Notes: generated by a model from the sequence alone, not told the origin. Positions 1 through 13,920 are shown, numbered from the stretch's first letter. The stretch: 64,000 nt of DNA from Cinnamomum chago (GCA_038049695.1 CP142453.1:125897001-125961000); one strand, 5' to 3'. Made by a program: numbers and translations.

Positions 1-1260
1 GCTTGCTTCTTTATGAATACCAAGGCATCCATAATAAAGTAGGTTTTAATGGAGTACTACTGATGGATATAAGGTGGAGGGAGGTGTAACTGAGGCCCTG
101 ACTTTAAAAGATTTGACTTTCTGAAGATATGGTTTACTGAACTGATGGCTGATTAATCATTTACCACTCAAAGGAGAGGATATTTGATGGCCCTTCCTCA
201 CCTTCACTCTTTCAAATGGGCAGGCATTGCTTGCAATACCTAGGAATTCAATACCAACCAGCCTAAAGGCCCTAAACAGAATAATACTTAAATACAAAAA
301 TAGGAATTAAATATCAATCCAAAACTCATTTATCCCACCATGATCACCAGTTTAGTAGATGAGTCCTGTCATGGACTACTGGTGTTAAACGCATCCCAAT
401 GGGGGATTATCAACATCACATGGATCTTGTCATGATATTCAACTTTACTTCCTCTGATGATGATTCTTCACCTGCAATTCAAACAACTAAGTTTTAAACG
501 AAAAAACCTACATTGAGAAAGAGGAAGGGTGAAAAGCTACATGGACCTCAGCAGAAAATTGACCATCCACTCCATGATTTAACTGGCTTACTCCAGACAT
601 TAACATCTAACCCTCCCAGACCTCACCAACATGCCTGCCGTAGGCATATTCTGCTTCTCCAAGCCATTTGGCCTCCACATATGGAACATAGAGTGGGGCC
701 ATGGGGGTGCAAGGGTTAGAATTGTCCAATGGGGAAGTGCTCATTGCACCATTGCCCATTGAATGGTAGCTTGGTCATGCGATCGTTCCACATCAGATGC
801 ATGAAGTGCTTCTCACCAACTCCAGATTTGCTGAAGCCATGGTGGCATGGTCTAAAGCAATACTACCACCAGTAAAAATGGGCGGTCATGCATCCTTGAT
901 GATTTCCCTTTTAAGAGAACACAGTCACAAACCACAAACAAAGGATGCATTTCAAAATCTGATCTGGTCACATCATCAACAGCAACTTCCTGAAACTTTC
1001 AGCTTTCCCTTTCTACTTGACAAAACCATGTACCTTTGTCTCGGCCCCAACATATTTGAGCAGTGACTCCTTTTCTGAAAAGTTAGTAGAGGCCCAATGG
1101 TAGCTCAAGCTTAACAATGGTACAAGTACTGGTACAACTTCAACTCTAAGCAATGATTCTAAACGGCTCCTATTACAGAGGATCATTTCATCAGAATATG
1201 TATCTAAATTACGGTGGATGTACACCTACAGTTTGAATTTAAAGGTTATGAGCAAACAAA
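1..1260. other. 3' flank of the SirB1-like gene, no gene seen
   Basis: This stretch lies downstream of the stop codon of the minus-strand SirB1-like gene and must include its 3' UTR. The open frames in it are short, low in coding character, and match nothing I recognise. I saw no tRNA, transposon end or long repeat. Confidence 0.5.
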
Positions 1261-4200
1261 TCATGGGACAGCTAGTCGGCTAGTTTTTTCCATTGACTTC
1301 CAGGATGATTCAATACGCAGCAAATGCAATTTCTCAACGAATGGTTCCAGGACCTCTGCTTCCTCTACTGGAGCGAAGGCCATGCAAATGCTTAACTCTT
1401 GGACAGCTTCACCATACCTCCTGAAAAGCTCAAACATTAATTATTTGAAAAAATAAATCAATATCACACAATTGTTTAAGAGAGTTCAAAGAGAAGTACC
1501 TGCTATAAAATAAAAGCATGCCATGGTCTTTTCTCAGAGCCCAGTTATGAGGCTGCAAAATCAACAGTCTTTCGCATGCCATAATAGCCAACCTATATTA
1601 AAAAATGGGTATCCATAATATCATTTGCAGCAGAATTCAGAAACAATTTCTGATGCTTAACTAGTCTATTCACACTCGTCTCCCTGGTAAAAAGGGGAGA
1701 GAGAGAGAGAGCTAATCTAGTACATTAGAATGAAGTCTACATTAACTTTACATCCCACAAAAGTTAGCAGTTAGCTACCCGGTAACACATTATTTAATTA
1801 ATTGTAAGAAGTTTTAATCTAAGAAATTTCCTCCATGAGAGGCGGGTCACATGGTTCACTGTTTTGTAGGATATACAACTTGTGATAGCTCCAGACGAAT
1901 AGGATGAACTGCTTCTACTGAAGAGGAAAGAGATTCACAATAAACCAGATTATGTGTTCTCTATTGTAGCAATAAAAGAAGTTCCACCTTAATGGGGTTT
2001 CAGAGCATCATCATCATCTTATCCTCACTTCACAAAGCTGAAGGCCATGTAAGAGTCTTCTGGAGCAGCAGATCATCAGATGACTGGCATGAACTTCTAT
2101 TTTGGTTCTCATCTCTCAACACCTAACTGTAGTTGGGGGTTAAAATTGATGATGGCTATTATATCCAAGTTGATGGGACATGAACTATGGTCATCTTTCA
2201 TTGTCCCCTTTCTTCTGTACCAAAGTTTTCCTCTAATCTGATATGTGTTAGCAATCTTAACAAGTCACTCAATTGTAGTGTAACTATCTTCATTTCTCAC
2301 TGTCTTTTTGGATCTGCCAACAGGATGAAAGATTGGTTATCAGCATTTGTGGTAGACTCTGTTTGATCAGCCAACAGATTATTTTTCTCCTTTATTTTCA
2401 GTCATCTGGTCAGAATAACATGAATAAGGATTTTGGAAAGTAGAACTGTTGTCTGGGGCATGTACCCCTGGCTAGGAAGTATTGCTTCATTCTCTGTTTT
2501 CCTCATGTTATTAAGTGATAATCAGTGTACACAAGTACCCATATCTAGTTAGTTAAGTGATTTTTTTTTAATGGTTAGTTATTTAAGTGATATTCAGAGA
2601 GAGTGAAGGAAACAAAAAAGAGGAAACAAATAAAGGATAGAAGAGTCCTCTCTAAGCCACATGATTCCTTTTATCAATCATCATATAAATGTATTTTTAC
2701 TAACAACAGCCCTCAATCGTCCCCTAGGAATTCTAATTATAAAGAAGCTGTAGATCTTTTGAATAGATGGTGTAAGTGGGGTGCGTAGGGAATAATGTGG
2801 ACAGACCATGAGTTAAGAAGTTTCATCACTGTTGAATCATCCTAGGCATGTGTGATGAGCCATGCGACTCAAGCTAGTTGTACTAGAGCCAGTGGTGATG
2901 AAGTCAAACATCATCATAGGAATTTGGGTGAAACTTGACACAATAGCCAATCCACTTTCTCCCCTACATATCTCACCAGCCCCTGTGATTGGGCACTAGC
3001 TGAAGTGAGCTCCACACTTTTCACCACACCATTGCACTAGATCATATAGTGATGCAGGACAGACCCATGGACCAGTCCTTTTGGGCCCAGACCACCTACC
3101 AGCCTATCTATTTTATTTTATTTAGAGTTTACTTATGTTTTAAGTTGTTTTTAAGCTTATGTTTTAATCCTGGCCATCAATGATGATTTTAGACCTTTGT
3201 CTATCCCTATTGTCTCAACAGTGACAATGCTATTGTATACACTCCAGACTCAATAAGGCTGTGCGAAAAAGCTATGGCATATAAAGTAATAACATACACA
3301 CAGTGTCAATGAAGTGTTAATTGAAAGGCACTCCTATGCTACAAAAATAACAGATCAACATCTCTTCCTCTTGGAATGACAACCCTAAAGGAACTAAATT
3401 AATTAATGATATAAAAAAAAAAAAAAGCCTCAGATCTGTCATGTGATATATATATTCCATCCATGCAAACTGCAAGGTCTATGTGATTCAATCATCAATC
3501 TTAATTCACATAAAAGAAAGCAAGAAAATACCTCAAATCTTGCGGCCGTAACAGAGGAACCTTGGAACCGTCCATATTACTAGATTTTTCATCCCCACTG
3601 AAAACAGGTCTCAGTGGTGAAGTCAACATCAATCCATGGTTCATCCTTGAAGCACGTTTCCAGTAAAGCCTCTATAAATGGAGAAGAGAGTGACACCAAG
3701 GGGAAAAAGATGAATAGCATTGAAAATAGAAAGTAATACAGTAAAATGTAATAATACTTGCATGCCTTTGAACGGCTGTTATCATCACCCCCCCTTCTCT
3801 TTTTGATGGGTAATTTGAAGCGATATGCCCATGTGTAATACACAGTAGGTGGCCCTTCTTAACCCCCATCCCACACACCCCCCCCCCCCCCCCCCCGCCC
3901 CGCGTCTATATATTGCACATGCTTCTGACCATGTAAGTGATGCCATTATTTTTAGTTTATTAAATCTTTAAAAATGTACCTTATAACATCTAACTTACAA
4001 TCAAATTAGCTAAAGTGATCCCAATGATATCTCTGTTAGTTGCAATATCAAGCCCTAAAAGTGATTCACTGTCTAGGTCGAAAGCTTTTGATCTTGGATC
4101 CTCTACACATCTTCCATTAACTGTGGCAAACAAGCTGTGCCCTGATGAGACTTTGAAAAGCTCCTGCAAAAGTGAAATGATGATAACCTTAACTCAATGT

Positions 4201-6787
4201 AGCAGGATTTGAGAACAACATTGCAACTTGAATAGACAAGAAGCCAGTGGTATAGTGGAAGGTGCTCACTATTGCAACCTTGAGGTTGTGGTTCAAGTCA
4301 TGGTTGTGGGTCCAATCATATTTATATACAATTAAACATATATACATATGGAAGGAAAGGATAAGGATAAGAAGAATTGACAATGAATGAAACATCCTTT
4401 GCAAATAGAAGGAAAAGGATAAGAAGAACAATAATAGAAGAACAGCCAGTTTCTTGAACTCACAAATGCAAACAGTTACAGCCTACAATATCAGCATACC
4501 TCTAGGTTCCCTGTTTGGGGCCAAATCAAAAACTCTTCCCCAACTCGAGATCCTATGATGGTAATACCAAGCCTTCGACAAACTTCAATGTAAATGACAC
4601 TGAGCATAATTGCTGTCACAGGATAGCCAGGTTGTAAGGTTACAGTATAATGCTGAAGAATAAGCATATAAAGTTCAAAAGCTCGCAACTAGTGGTATAA
4701 TACGAACTGCACATGTATAAAGAAGGAATGAAGCATTACCACTGCCATTGCCAGAGCTTAGTACAGTGTGCAAGTATGAAAACTTTGAATCTACAAGTAG
4801 AGGATGCCTTTTGAAGCCTCTTGATTGGAAAAGAACTACATTTACTGCCTCCAAAACTTCGGCTAAATGACAACCTATGTCTCTTGAAACTAACTCTGCT
4901 TCGACTTCTTTTGCTATCACATCTAGTTCATTCAGCCACCAAGATATGCTCTTGCCAGCCAAAGGAATAGCTTCCAAACCATTCCTTTCTGAATTAGTGT
5001 CAAATGTAAATGGAGCATCTCTCCTTTCAATTAGAATTGAACGTGCATCCATATTTCGATTGAAAGACATAAAAACTTCATCTTCAGCGGCTACAAATAG
5101 CAAAGCCTGCAGCACATGTTTCAAATTAAGTGCTACTGTGAATCCATGCTCAACATGTTGCTGCAAGGACACCTACCACATGTTTCTAACACATGCAAAA
5201 TCCAGTAATGGTCCTTTCATGTCAGACCAGCCAAATAGTTACAACTTACAACAGATATCCTAGAGCCACATTGAGAAAGCTATGATACAGCTGAGTCAAA
5301 CAGGAACAAAACCTAATTTAGTTAAAATGGCCAAATAGTGGAGAGAATATCTTAAATAATTTAGAAGCAATCCAAGCTGGTGATTTAGCCAAACAGCAAC
5401 CCCTGCCAAGCACACTATTTTATAATGAGTACAGCAACTAGAAAACACATTTTAACAATTATAGTATATAAGCCTATTTTGTAAGTGTCGATTAGGGAAA
5501 AGTATTTCATAACTCATCAGATTATCATTTTCTAACAAAATATCTCTAGCTATTTTTATGTTTTTTCATGCAAGGCCCACTGTTCTGTAATGAAGATATA
5601 ATAATTAAAGCATATAGGTTCTACAATGCCAGAATGCATTAAGGTTAGCAGTAGATCTCATCATCACGCACAATAAAACCAGAATATGATTATGAAATAA
5701 AAGATAGAATAGGACTGTATAATCTCATCTAACTCAAGAGACAGAGCATAATTCTCTACGTGAGTAAATTTTCATATTTCTGAGCAGTGACAATGTAAAA
5801 GAAAATTTTCTGTCCGAGTGACGCTGATTCAGAAGCAGGGCATGGTCCCATATTTAAAATTTAGCTGCGAGGAACTCAGTACTCTCAGAGGAAACTGCTC
5901 TCACCTCAAAGACATGCATAAACCATTTGAAATGCCATCTAGAATAATGCCAAACATATGCAACTGTTTGATCTTGCTTTCAATGTTCTATACAAGATCA
6001 ATGAAATGACCTAAGGAGAACAAGTCTATTGCCAACCAAAAATTGTAGAAGCATTCCATTGTCTTCTCTGAAGATTTCCCCAACAAGTGAGATAGCATCA
6101 TTAGTCGAAGCTCCATAAATGTACAGAGCCAGGTGAAGTGTCCCATAATCATATTCATTTTTAGGCCCCTTCCCTTCTGCTCCATAAATGTACAGAGCCA
6201 GGTGAAGTGTCCCATATTCATATTCATATTCATATTCTTTTTTAGGCCCCTTCCCTTCTACTGAGTTCTTCAGATAGTACGGAGCAGCGAAGAGGTTTGG
6301 CACTCTCTTAGTTTCTGCCTGTGAATACTGTATCAACTCTAGGTTATTTGGCATTGCCATTTGAATTTGTGTTCTTTCTTCATTTATTTGGACTAAAATG
6401 ATAATCCATTGTGAGTTAGGTTTCACACTTGTTTTTAATCCCATCTCATCTTGTTTTTCCTCAATTTGAATGTTAAAAGGACAAACTGCCAGTATACATT
6501 GTGAATTTCCTTGGATCCCTCAGGAAATGAATACCTTAGCAAGAGAGATGTCCTTATCCTTGGACCGGAAGGAGATCTCCCGCGTAAAATTCTCCCTGGC
6601 AAGCTTCATAACCTGCAATCAAGAAATCAAAAGAGAAAAGAGGATCAAACACAAAAACCCTACAAATGCCACATACAGATCAACCACTGCTAACACTAAT
6701 CATAAATTACTGATGATAAACATGAAAACAGACCTCCAGATCGAAATCGACACCGCAATCTCTCGTCTGACTACTGCTAGAAGCCAT
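1261..6787 (-). CDS. SirB1-like protein (transglutaminase-like fold plus TPR), 8 exons
   Basis: Coding exons in transcript order are 6787-6734, 6612-6535, 5106-4740, 4612-4500, 4163-3999, 3671-3532, 1592-1500 and 1420-1261. They total 1170 nt and encode 389 residues, with GT-AG introns and matching phases throughout. The start ATG (6787) opens MASSSSQTRDCG; the last codons read RLAVP-stop. The centre (about residues 110-205) matches the SirB1/Transglut_core2 pattern, including LSVIYIEVCRRLG. The C-terminal part (about 305-380) is TPR-like, with ERLLILQPHNWALR and EAVQELSICMAFAP. In bacterial SirB1 a PGHF motif follows the LSVLYLEVARRLG-type helix; here the position reads VGEEF, so the histidine is absent and a catalytic role is doubtful. 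FBXO21-type proteins share this fold, but I see no F-box. I do not recognise a gene symbol, and the cellular role is unknown to me. The structure is certain; the family call is strong. Confidence 0.87.
3878..3896. repeat. poly-C tract
   Basis: A run of C with few interruptions lies inside intron 5 of the SirB1-like gene (between the exons at 3532-3671 and 3999-4163). Its length is likely to vary and to be sequencing-error prone. Confidence 0.8.
4243..4312 (+). mobile_element. tRNA-like (SINE head?) segment in an intron
   Basis: An RNA polymerase III box A-like motif (tggtatagtgg, 4248-4258) is followed about 30 bases later by a box B-like motif (ggttcaagtc, 4290-4299). It lies in the intron between exons 4 and 5 of the SirB1-like gene, antisense to it. 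There is no folded tRNA acceptor stem, clear poly-A tail or TSD, so it is either a decayed SINE head or chance. Confidence 0.3.
6111..6260. repeat. two-copy tandem duplication, 69/81 bp
   Basis: Copy one (6111-6179) and copy two (6180-6260) both start ctccataaatgtacagagcc and end near ttaggccccttccctt. The second is longer through extra atattc units. It sits in the 1.4-kb intron 2 of the SirB1-like gene. The duplicated peptide in the reverse frame is a by-product of this, not a gene. Confidence 0.85.
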
Positions 6788-9700
6788 CAGGGGAAGGCTC
6801 CTGTAAGCCTTCTTCTTCTTCTTCCCATTCCAACCAAGACGATCAAACCTGGTTAATCATAGCAAAAACATCAACATCAAACTCCAAATTCCACCAAAAC
6901 ATCATAAACGAAAAAAAAAAAAAAACCAAACGAAACCACGAATCCAATCCTACTAATATTACCTACCTAAGACTCAAAGAGGGACAATCGCAGGCGGCGA
7001 AAGAGGGGATTGGAAAATGGAATAAGGACTGCATGTTTTGAAGATCGAGATGAATCATAGAGGAGAGATCAAGCGTCATGAAGAGGAATCGGCTGGAGTG
7101 GAGGAAGAGGGTTTCATGGAGGTTTCTTTCAAGGATGAAGAAGAATAAGAAGAAGAAGTAGAAGTTGAAGAAGAAGAGGAGGAGGAGGTTAATGAAACGT
7201 GGAGGATGCGGTGATCGTCATCAGCAGCAGCAGCACCATCTACGCGAGGACACAAGAGAACGAGAGGCTCACTCCACCACACCATTACTTCAGCGCCAGC
7301 CACCTGCCAGCGCACTCCCGCACACGCAAGGAAGAGGAGGTTCGCGTGTTGCTGCACAGCTCAACCCTCTTCTTCTTTCCTTCAATGAAGTCCCAATAAA
7401 TAGGGGTGTGGTGTGGGAAATGGGAATTGAGAAGAAGATGATGATGCATACATACACATATATGATATATGCATGGAATGGAAGTGATGATACTCCGGGA
7501 ATGTGTAAATGAATGTCTGGATTAGAGATCCAACGGGGACGAGAGGTGGGGCCCACTTGCTTGATCTGATCCATAAAGGGTAATCATGGGTAGGGCACAA
7601 CTGGCTCCTGGGCTGTACCTGGAATTAGGTTTTAATATTTGAGTCGAGACCGGATGTAAAATTTATGCCAATTTAATTTAATGTTAGCGGTGGACTTGGA
7701 TTACTGATAGAGAGTTTCAAGTCAGCCGGCCCAACTTGGACAAGCAAAGCTTGTAATTTAGTGATTATTTGAATATGAGTGGGAGAAAAGCATGTCCCAA
7801 TTTGATTGATCGACTTAAGAGCATGTTCAGTGACAGGCGAGGAATTCATATATCTGATGATTTTTCACTACCACTAGAATAATGATTCCTTATTTAAGAA
7901 TTTATATAATAAAAGATCTCACATTGATATTAGTGCTTATCAATTTATATAGATGAAAAAAATAGAATTCGATATACAAATTCACTTTAGTGAAGATTTT
8001 CAAATCTTATGAAAGTGGTTGGATTTGAAAATCATAACAAATGAAAATTTTTATTCGTCCAAATCCTTATAAACTTACAATTGCCAAATATAAATTAAAC
8101 ACAACTTTAAGAAAACCCATAATCTTTTTCTTAAAAATTTGGTTGTCAAACGTGACCTAAATGAGAAAACTTTGACGTTACATATTTCAAGCGGATTGGT
8201 TGGGCCAAGCATTTACAGCTTATGTTGAGCTTAGGCCAGATGTGAAACTGTGTCTCTCGAATGAGGTAGACCCTGAATGTGCCTCAGACTAGCCCGATGG
8301 CCCGACCTGGCTCATCAACATTCGACACCCACGCTTATAATTCTCACCAGCTTTCCCTCCATGAGGCCATGAGAGGGCTGGCTGTCTCTGGGCCTCTTAT
8401 AAATAGCATGCATTGAAACACCCAGGCTAACAATAGGATGTTAGCCAAAAGACCGAAAATATTGCCAGTATCACTCATTTAAAAAGAAAACGGAAAAAGA
8501 GCAAAGCACATTGATATAGTGAGCCCGATGAAGGAGATTTGACACACAAAGCAAACCTTCCAAGATTGGCAAGAAAGATACAGTTGGCACAAGTAGGGGC
8601 GGCCTAAAAGTGTTTGCAATGCGAGTGCCACTGCCCCCATATCATGAGATTCGAGAAATTCTTTAAATAATATTTTATTTTTTTATTTGACCATTGCCCA
8701 CACTACCTAAATGAAAATCCTTAATTCGCCATTGGGGGATTTGCTTTGTGTGTCAATCATCTTAGAGGGGCACACTCTATCACCCATCTCGGCATCTCCT
8801 CAGTCTCATCTACCTCATGTGGTGTTTTTGTTTTTGTTTTTTCTTTTTCCTTTTCATATTCAAAACTTCTGACAAGTTGAGCTACAGCCCAACTTGTAAC
8901 TTTTGGTGGTTGTGGCATCCCTAAAGTAAGAAAGAGCAAGGGATCAATTCATGTACATGTCGATTAGATCCCACGCATTGCACTACTGATCCAAAGTGGC
9001 CAAAAGAAAGGGGGGGAAAATCACCCTATATCTACTACATACATTTGATCTGACACCATTTATTCAAGCCTTATCCAAGTCAGGCTCTTAATTTCCACCC
9101 ACTTCCAATCTAGATGGTTCGTGGTCCTAAATGGGTCCAACAGTGAGCCCTGCACCTTTTCATGTTGCAAGCATGTACCCCACTCTTTCATTCTCATGAT
9201 GGATTATTTGTCATGCACATCATCTTCATCATTTAAGTCTAATCCATAATTTTGGGGGGCACCGGCTAAAGTATATCCGGACCAATATGGGATCCAGACC
9301 CATCATTTCTTTAATGATAGTATTAGATTAATCACTAGACCCTAGACATATAATAATCAACTAGAAGAAAGAAAAGAAGATGATATCAATAGATAGATTA
9401 GAATATGCAGGGAGCAGTTGTGACGCATCAGTGGCCTTATAGCCACTACTGTGGGAGAGAGAGGATAAGGTCCAAAAACCAGAATGATTCCTGCTTTCTC
9501 CTGTTCGATTCATTGAGTCTCTGGACTAGTAGGACTATGTATGTTATCCTATCCAATCAATAGAAAGAAAGATAGAAAGAGATAGCGCTCCTGACGTTGG
9601 CAACTGCCCCACCACCTTTTTCTTACTCTACTTCATCCCCACCCCACTACCAATGTCTCCGTCACCCAAGGCATTTTATCAAAGTCTGTGTATTTCATCT

Positions 9701-11136
9701 ATATTTTAGGAGTTCAGGTAGTTTGAGGCCCCAAAGTAAACATGTGATTTGATATTTTTCTACTTCAGTATATTTATGGGTGAAAAAAAGTGGATTAGAG
9801 AAGTAAATTTATGATATAATTAGCACTTGCCTTCTATTTTTTCTTGAGCCCCCTTTCTACCGCTTGAAAAGTAAGATTAAATGTGCTGTACTAAGCTTGA
9901 GGGTAAAAAGTTGTAGGTTAATCTACACGTCTTCAATGACTTATGCTTAAGCTTTGCCTCATAATATTCAAATAAGAATTTTATTATACCTCTATCTCTG
10001 GTTTTAACCTACCAGCTGCTTCACATTCACGCGACTTTTACTCCTTCACATATGTAAACAAATAGGCTCTCTAAAACCAAGAGTTGAAAGAGTGGAGCTC
10101 TGTAGTGAAGCCCACTTAACAAAATCCAAGCTGCTCAAAAGTCTTGTACAAAGAATCTTTACGTTTTATTTTGATAGGAATTAGTACTCAGTAAGATCGA
10201 TGTTGATTAATAAGTTGAATGATAAACACAATTAATGATTATAAGATAACTTAAACTATGTTATAAATCAAATAATAGATCTTACGGCGGTAGCAACTCT
10301 TCTTACAATGTAATATTGTGATATCCCATACTGGGGAGGGTGTACGTTTTCAACAATTCAAATTATTAATAGGTAAGCTCCAATGAAGGATTTCTCCAAA
10401 TCTGAGCCTCAAATAATCACGTTTAGAATCAAGGGCCAATCTTATGGAGGAATTATTAGGAGAGTAAAATTTTCTGGGAGGACACTTATTTTAAATGTCT
10501 CTAATTGTGGACGTTTTTAATCATCCATTCCGCTACTTCAAAACAGGATTTCTCAAAGTTGGTGCGCCAAAGAAAGAGGATGACGACGACTGAAAGGCAT
10601 TTTACCAATAGTTCGTGCATGTCTATATTTTTATTTTTAAGACTTATATTTTCTGTTGACACGATGTCACCATCTCCTAAAATTATGGCACGTAGTGGGG
10701 ATACCATCAAATTTTAGGACCCTTTCTCCAACGTGAAATCGAAATCTTGGGAATTATGGGAGAATGGGTACAAGGAATAGTAAAGAGGACAAAAGGGTAA
10801 AGGATGGAAGGTGAACATTAGACATGTCCTTCTTTGGATTTAATTTAGTACTAGCTCAATGACCCTTACGTGCTCAGTAAGGTATCTCTCTATAATGTAA
10901 AATAAAAAATTATATACTAAAAAAAATCACCTCATTCTATAGGACAAGTTGAATAAAATAAAAATAAAATAATTAGAGTAAAAATGATATAGTTACATAG
11001 AAACAACTGAAACACGGGTGGTTTGATGAAAAAATGAGTAGATAGTTGCATAAGTAGTTACATAACCGTCGGTTAAAATTATAACCGACGGTGGTCAAAA
11101 TTAAAACCAAAACCTCGTAGCTTAATATATTATAAT
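6788..11136. other. 5' flank of the SirB1-like gene, then intergenic DNA
   Basis: The 5' UTR and promoter of the minus-strand SirB1-like gene must lie here. Up to about 7400 the minus strand is rich in CT and TCC trinucleotide runs, common in plant leaders. A weak TATA-like caataaatag is at 7392-7401. Beyond 7.6 kb I see no gene, tRNA or transposon with identifiable ends. Confidence 0.45.
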
Positions 11137-12390
11137 AGGGGATTTGACAAAAAAAAAAAAAAAACATTTAAGTAGCCATTATATCAAACAGGGAACTTTA
11201 GCTAATAGTGTACAAAACAAGAAATTCGTACAAAAAAGTAACTTTTTTCACTTTTTTTTTTTTTTGTTGCATTTCACCTTCATTTTCTGTGTAGTCGACC
11301 ATCGCTATAACAAGTGAGGGTCGCCATCAACCCTAAGCAGACATAACATCTTCATCTTCTTCCTTATTACTCGAGTGTTTGAGTTTTCGATTAAAGGAGG
11401 AGATGATTGGAAGATCTGATGGAGCCAATTGACCTGAGCCCCAGAGTGGACTCACATAAATATATGTATATATACAAGGAAGGCCCCACCTAATTGGACC
11501 CAAGATTTATCCAACTTTTCATTATCGTTACCCCTTTTTTGGTAACCTGCAAAGGTTTTTTCCAATGAGAGACAAAGGAATGAAAGTACTCATCGAATGT
11601 TCCTAATTGAGAAAGGGAGATTCTCCTCTTTCCTCGATTTTTAGCGCATCCACCCTTAAGTGTCAATTAAATCCACCATTCAAATCCTCACATTGAACAA
11701 GTACGCTAGGTCACACTACCTCCTTACGTATTCCATTTGTGTTGCCCCTCTTGGGCTGCACCATATTTGGTAGAGTTTCAACCTGCTTGGATGCGACCAG
11801 TGAGGATGTTTCCAATTTCCTCTCCACCACTTATCTCACCTTCCTAGCTAGCATCCAAACAATCTATCAAGCAGTTGTTCATTTCCTTCTCCAACCCAGT
11901 TAAATTCCCAATTCCCATTTCCAAACCCAACATGCAACTCATGTTTCATCCTAACTGTCCCTACTCCCTGCAAGAACACCATCATCAGCAATTTTCCAAT
12001 CCAACCAATCAAGGTTTCATGTGTTTCATGTATATAAGTGAGAGAGGGGGGAACACAAAATTATATCATTGCACTGCATCACCCTTATCTCATCCAAATG
12101 ACATTTTTATGTTGTGGGTGTTCGAGTTTTCGATTAAAGGAATAAAAGAAGAAGATGAAGATATTATGTCTGCTAAGGGTCGACGACGACCCCCACTTGT
12201 TATAGCGAGGGTCGCAGTCAACCTTCAACATAAAAAATAAAGGTCGAATGCGACCACAAAAAAAAAAAGAAAAAAATTTTGTAAAAATAAGTTACTTTTT
12301 TGTACAGGTCCCTTGTTTGGTACACTACTGGCTAAAGTTCTCTATTTGGTGTAGTAGCCACTTAAAGTTATTTTTTTGGTAAAATCCCCT
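11137..12390. mobile_element. inverted-repeat (foldback or MULE-like) element, arms about 260 bp
   Basis: The left arm (11137 to about 11396) and right arm (about 12121 to 12390) are inverted copies. Both carry aggggattt at the outer end, then matching tracts such as agtagccat/agtggctac, acaaaaaagtaact and cgctataacaagtg, and agcagacataa toward the centre. The roughly 720-bp middle holds no recognisable transposase. Outer flanks ttaatatattat (left) and ttagtatatgat (right) agree at 10 of 12 positions and may be a decayed TSD, which would fit a Mutator-like origin. The arms are clear; the superfamily is a guess. Confidence 0.75.
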
Positions 12391-13285
12391 TTAGTATATG
12401 ATGGCTATAAATTTTTATTTTTATTGGAATGGCTATGAATTTCTTATCAGCCAAAGAAAAATAATTTGACATTCATTTGTGGATCTTCATTCTTTGCTAT
12501 TTGATTGAATACATTTGTTAGAGCTCTCGAATTTGGTGCAAACAAATATGCTCTTTAGGGCCTCCATATTTATTAAAACTCAAGAAAATCCTGTCTCCAA
12601 AATTTTTAAATACCCGAGCATAGTAGAATTCTTGAATCCTTCTTTATACTTGATTATTTGAAAATTCTCAAATGTCAGTGACAAGCTATCATATCATGTC
12701 AAAAAATTCAACAACTCAAATTCCAGTAAAAAAACTCTAGCAAAGAAATATTCACTAAAGTTCTTTGATCAAGGTATTATCTGAAAAATATTTTACAAAA
12801 ATTGAGCTAATTATATATGACTCAAATGGTAAACAAATACCTAAGAAATATAAAATGCTGTAACAAACTATTTCCATAGATTTTATACTCACTCTTATAG
12901 TATCCTTTTTTTCGTTTTCGTGATACCTTTTTCATTCTGGGGATATTCGGGGAGGATGGTCATATCATTAGGAAAATCTCACTCTAGGTAATTTTCCTCT
13001 AGGTAGATGTCATGTTATTATCACAATAACTTTATAAAGTGTCACGGATATTTTGTGACAAGGAAGCGTATAAGATGGGATCTGAACTAAGTGGTCCACG
13101 TTTAGGTAGTGGGAGACGGTTGGACTAAACCCATGGCAGCACGGAAGTTTTTCATTCTGACACTTTCTGCAGACCGCATCAAGCCATTCATGCCACGTGT
13201 GCCAGCTCGCCTCCCCACTAGAAAGGGACTCGCCCATTTAACTCGGAAGTGAAATGTAATGTTGGACTGGGTTTTTAATGTAGGG

Positions 13286-13738
13286 TCACCATTAACCGTC
13301 AAAATTCACTCTTAGTGGCTAAAGTTTAAAAAATCCTCCTGACTTACCCAAATTCTAGTTTGGCGGCGAAAGTTGAAAAAAAAAATTTGTGTTTTTTTTA
13401 CTCTACTTTTTGTAAGATATTGTAAAATTTTAATTAGATTATGTGATATCGTATAAAATTGTTTTGTTAAAAAATCATTGAACACCTTTTTGTCCATATT
13501 TTAATGATGTTTATAGAAATTTTCTTCTTATCTTGCTACCTCTTCTCGATCAATGAAAGCTAGTTTTGAAATACGGAGGAAAATGTGATTCTTAATTAGA
13601 TAGTTTTATGCGATATTACATAATTCAATTAAAATTTTGTGATATTGTAATATTGTAAAAAAAGTAGCAGTACAGAGAAAGTTTGATAAATTTTCTCAAC
13701 TTTCATCACCAAGTAGGGATTTTGACGACTAATGGTGA
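13286..13738. mobile_element. terminal-inverted-repeat element, about 450 bp
   Basis: The left end begins tcaccattaaccgtcaaaat. The right end, read on the other strand, begins tcaccattagtcgtcaaaat. Similarity continues inward for roughly 170 bases, through AT-rich tracts with forms of gatattgtaaaattttaatt. There is no coding capacity. I found no convincing TSD, so this is an old MITE or foldback element of unknown superfamily. Confidence 0.65.
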
Positions 13739-13920
13739 TTGTACAAGAAAAATCCCATGAAAGTAAAATGAGATAGCTTAGGTGATTTAACTATTGTTCA
13801 TTATACGTGGATTAAACTCAGCTATGCATATCAATTGAACTTAAAAAGTGAAATTTACTTAACTACTTATTTGATCAAGATGATGTGACTGGAACTCCCA
13901 TGCAGGCTGTCCCACGTAAT

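Noticed and set aside
5998-6444. 148-residue minus-strand frame with a repeated peptide
   Set aside because: It lies within intron 2 of the SirB1-like gene, and the repeat comes from the 6111-6260 tandem duplication.
7076-7357. Ser-rich minus-strand frame of 93 residues upstream of the SirB1-like gene
   Set aside because: It is a translation of CT-rich leader or promoter repeats, has no ATG at its start, and shows no domain.
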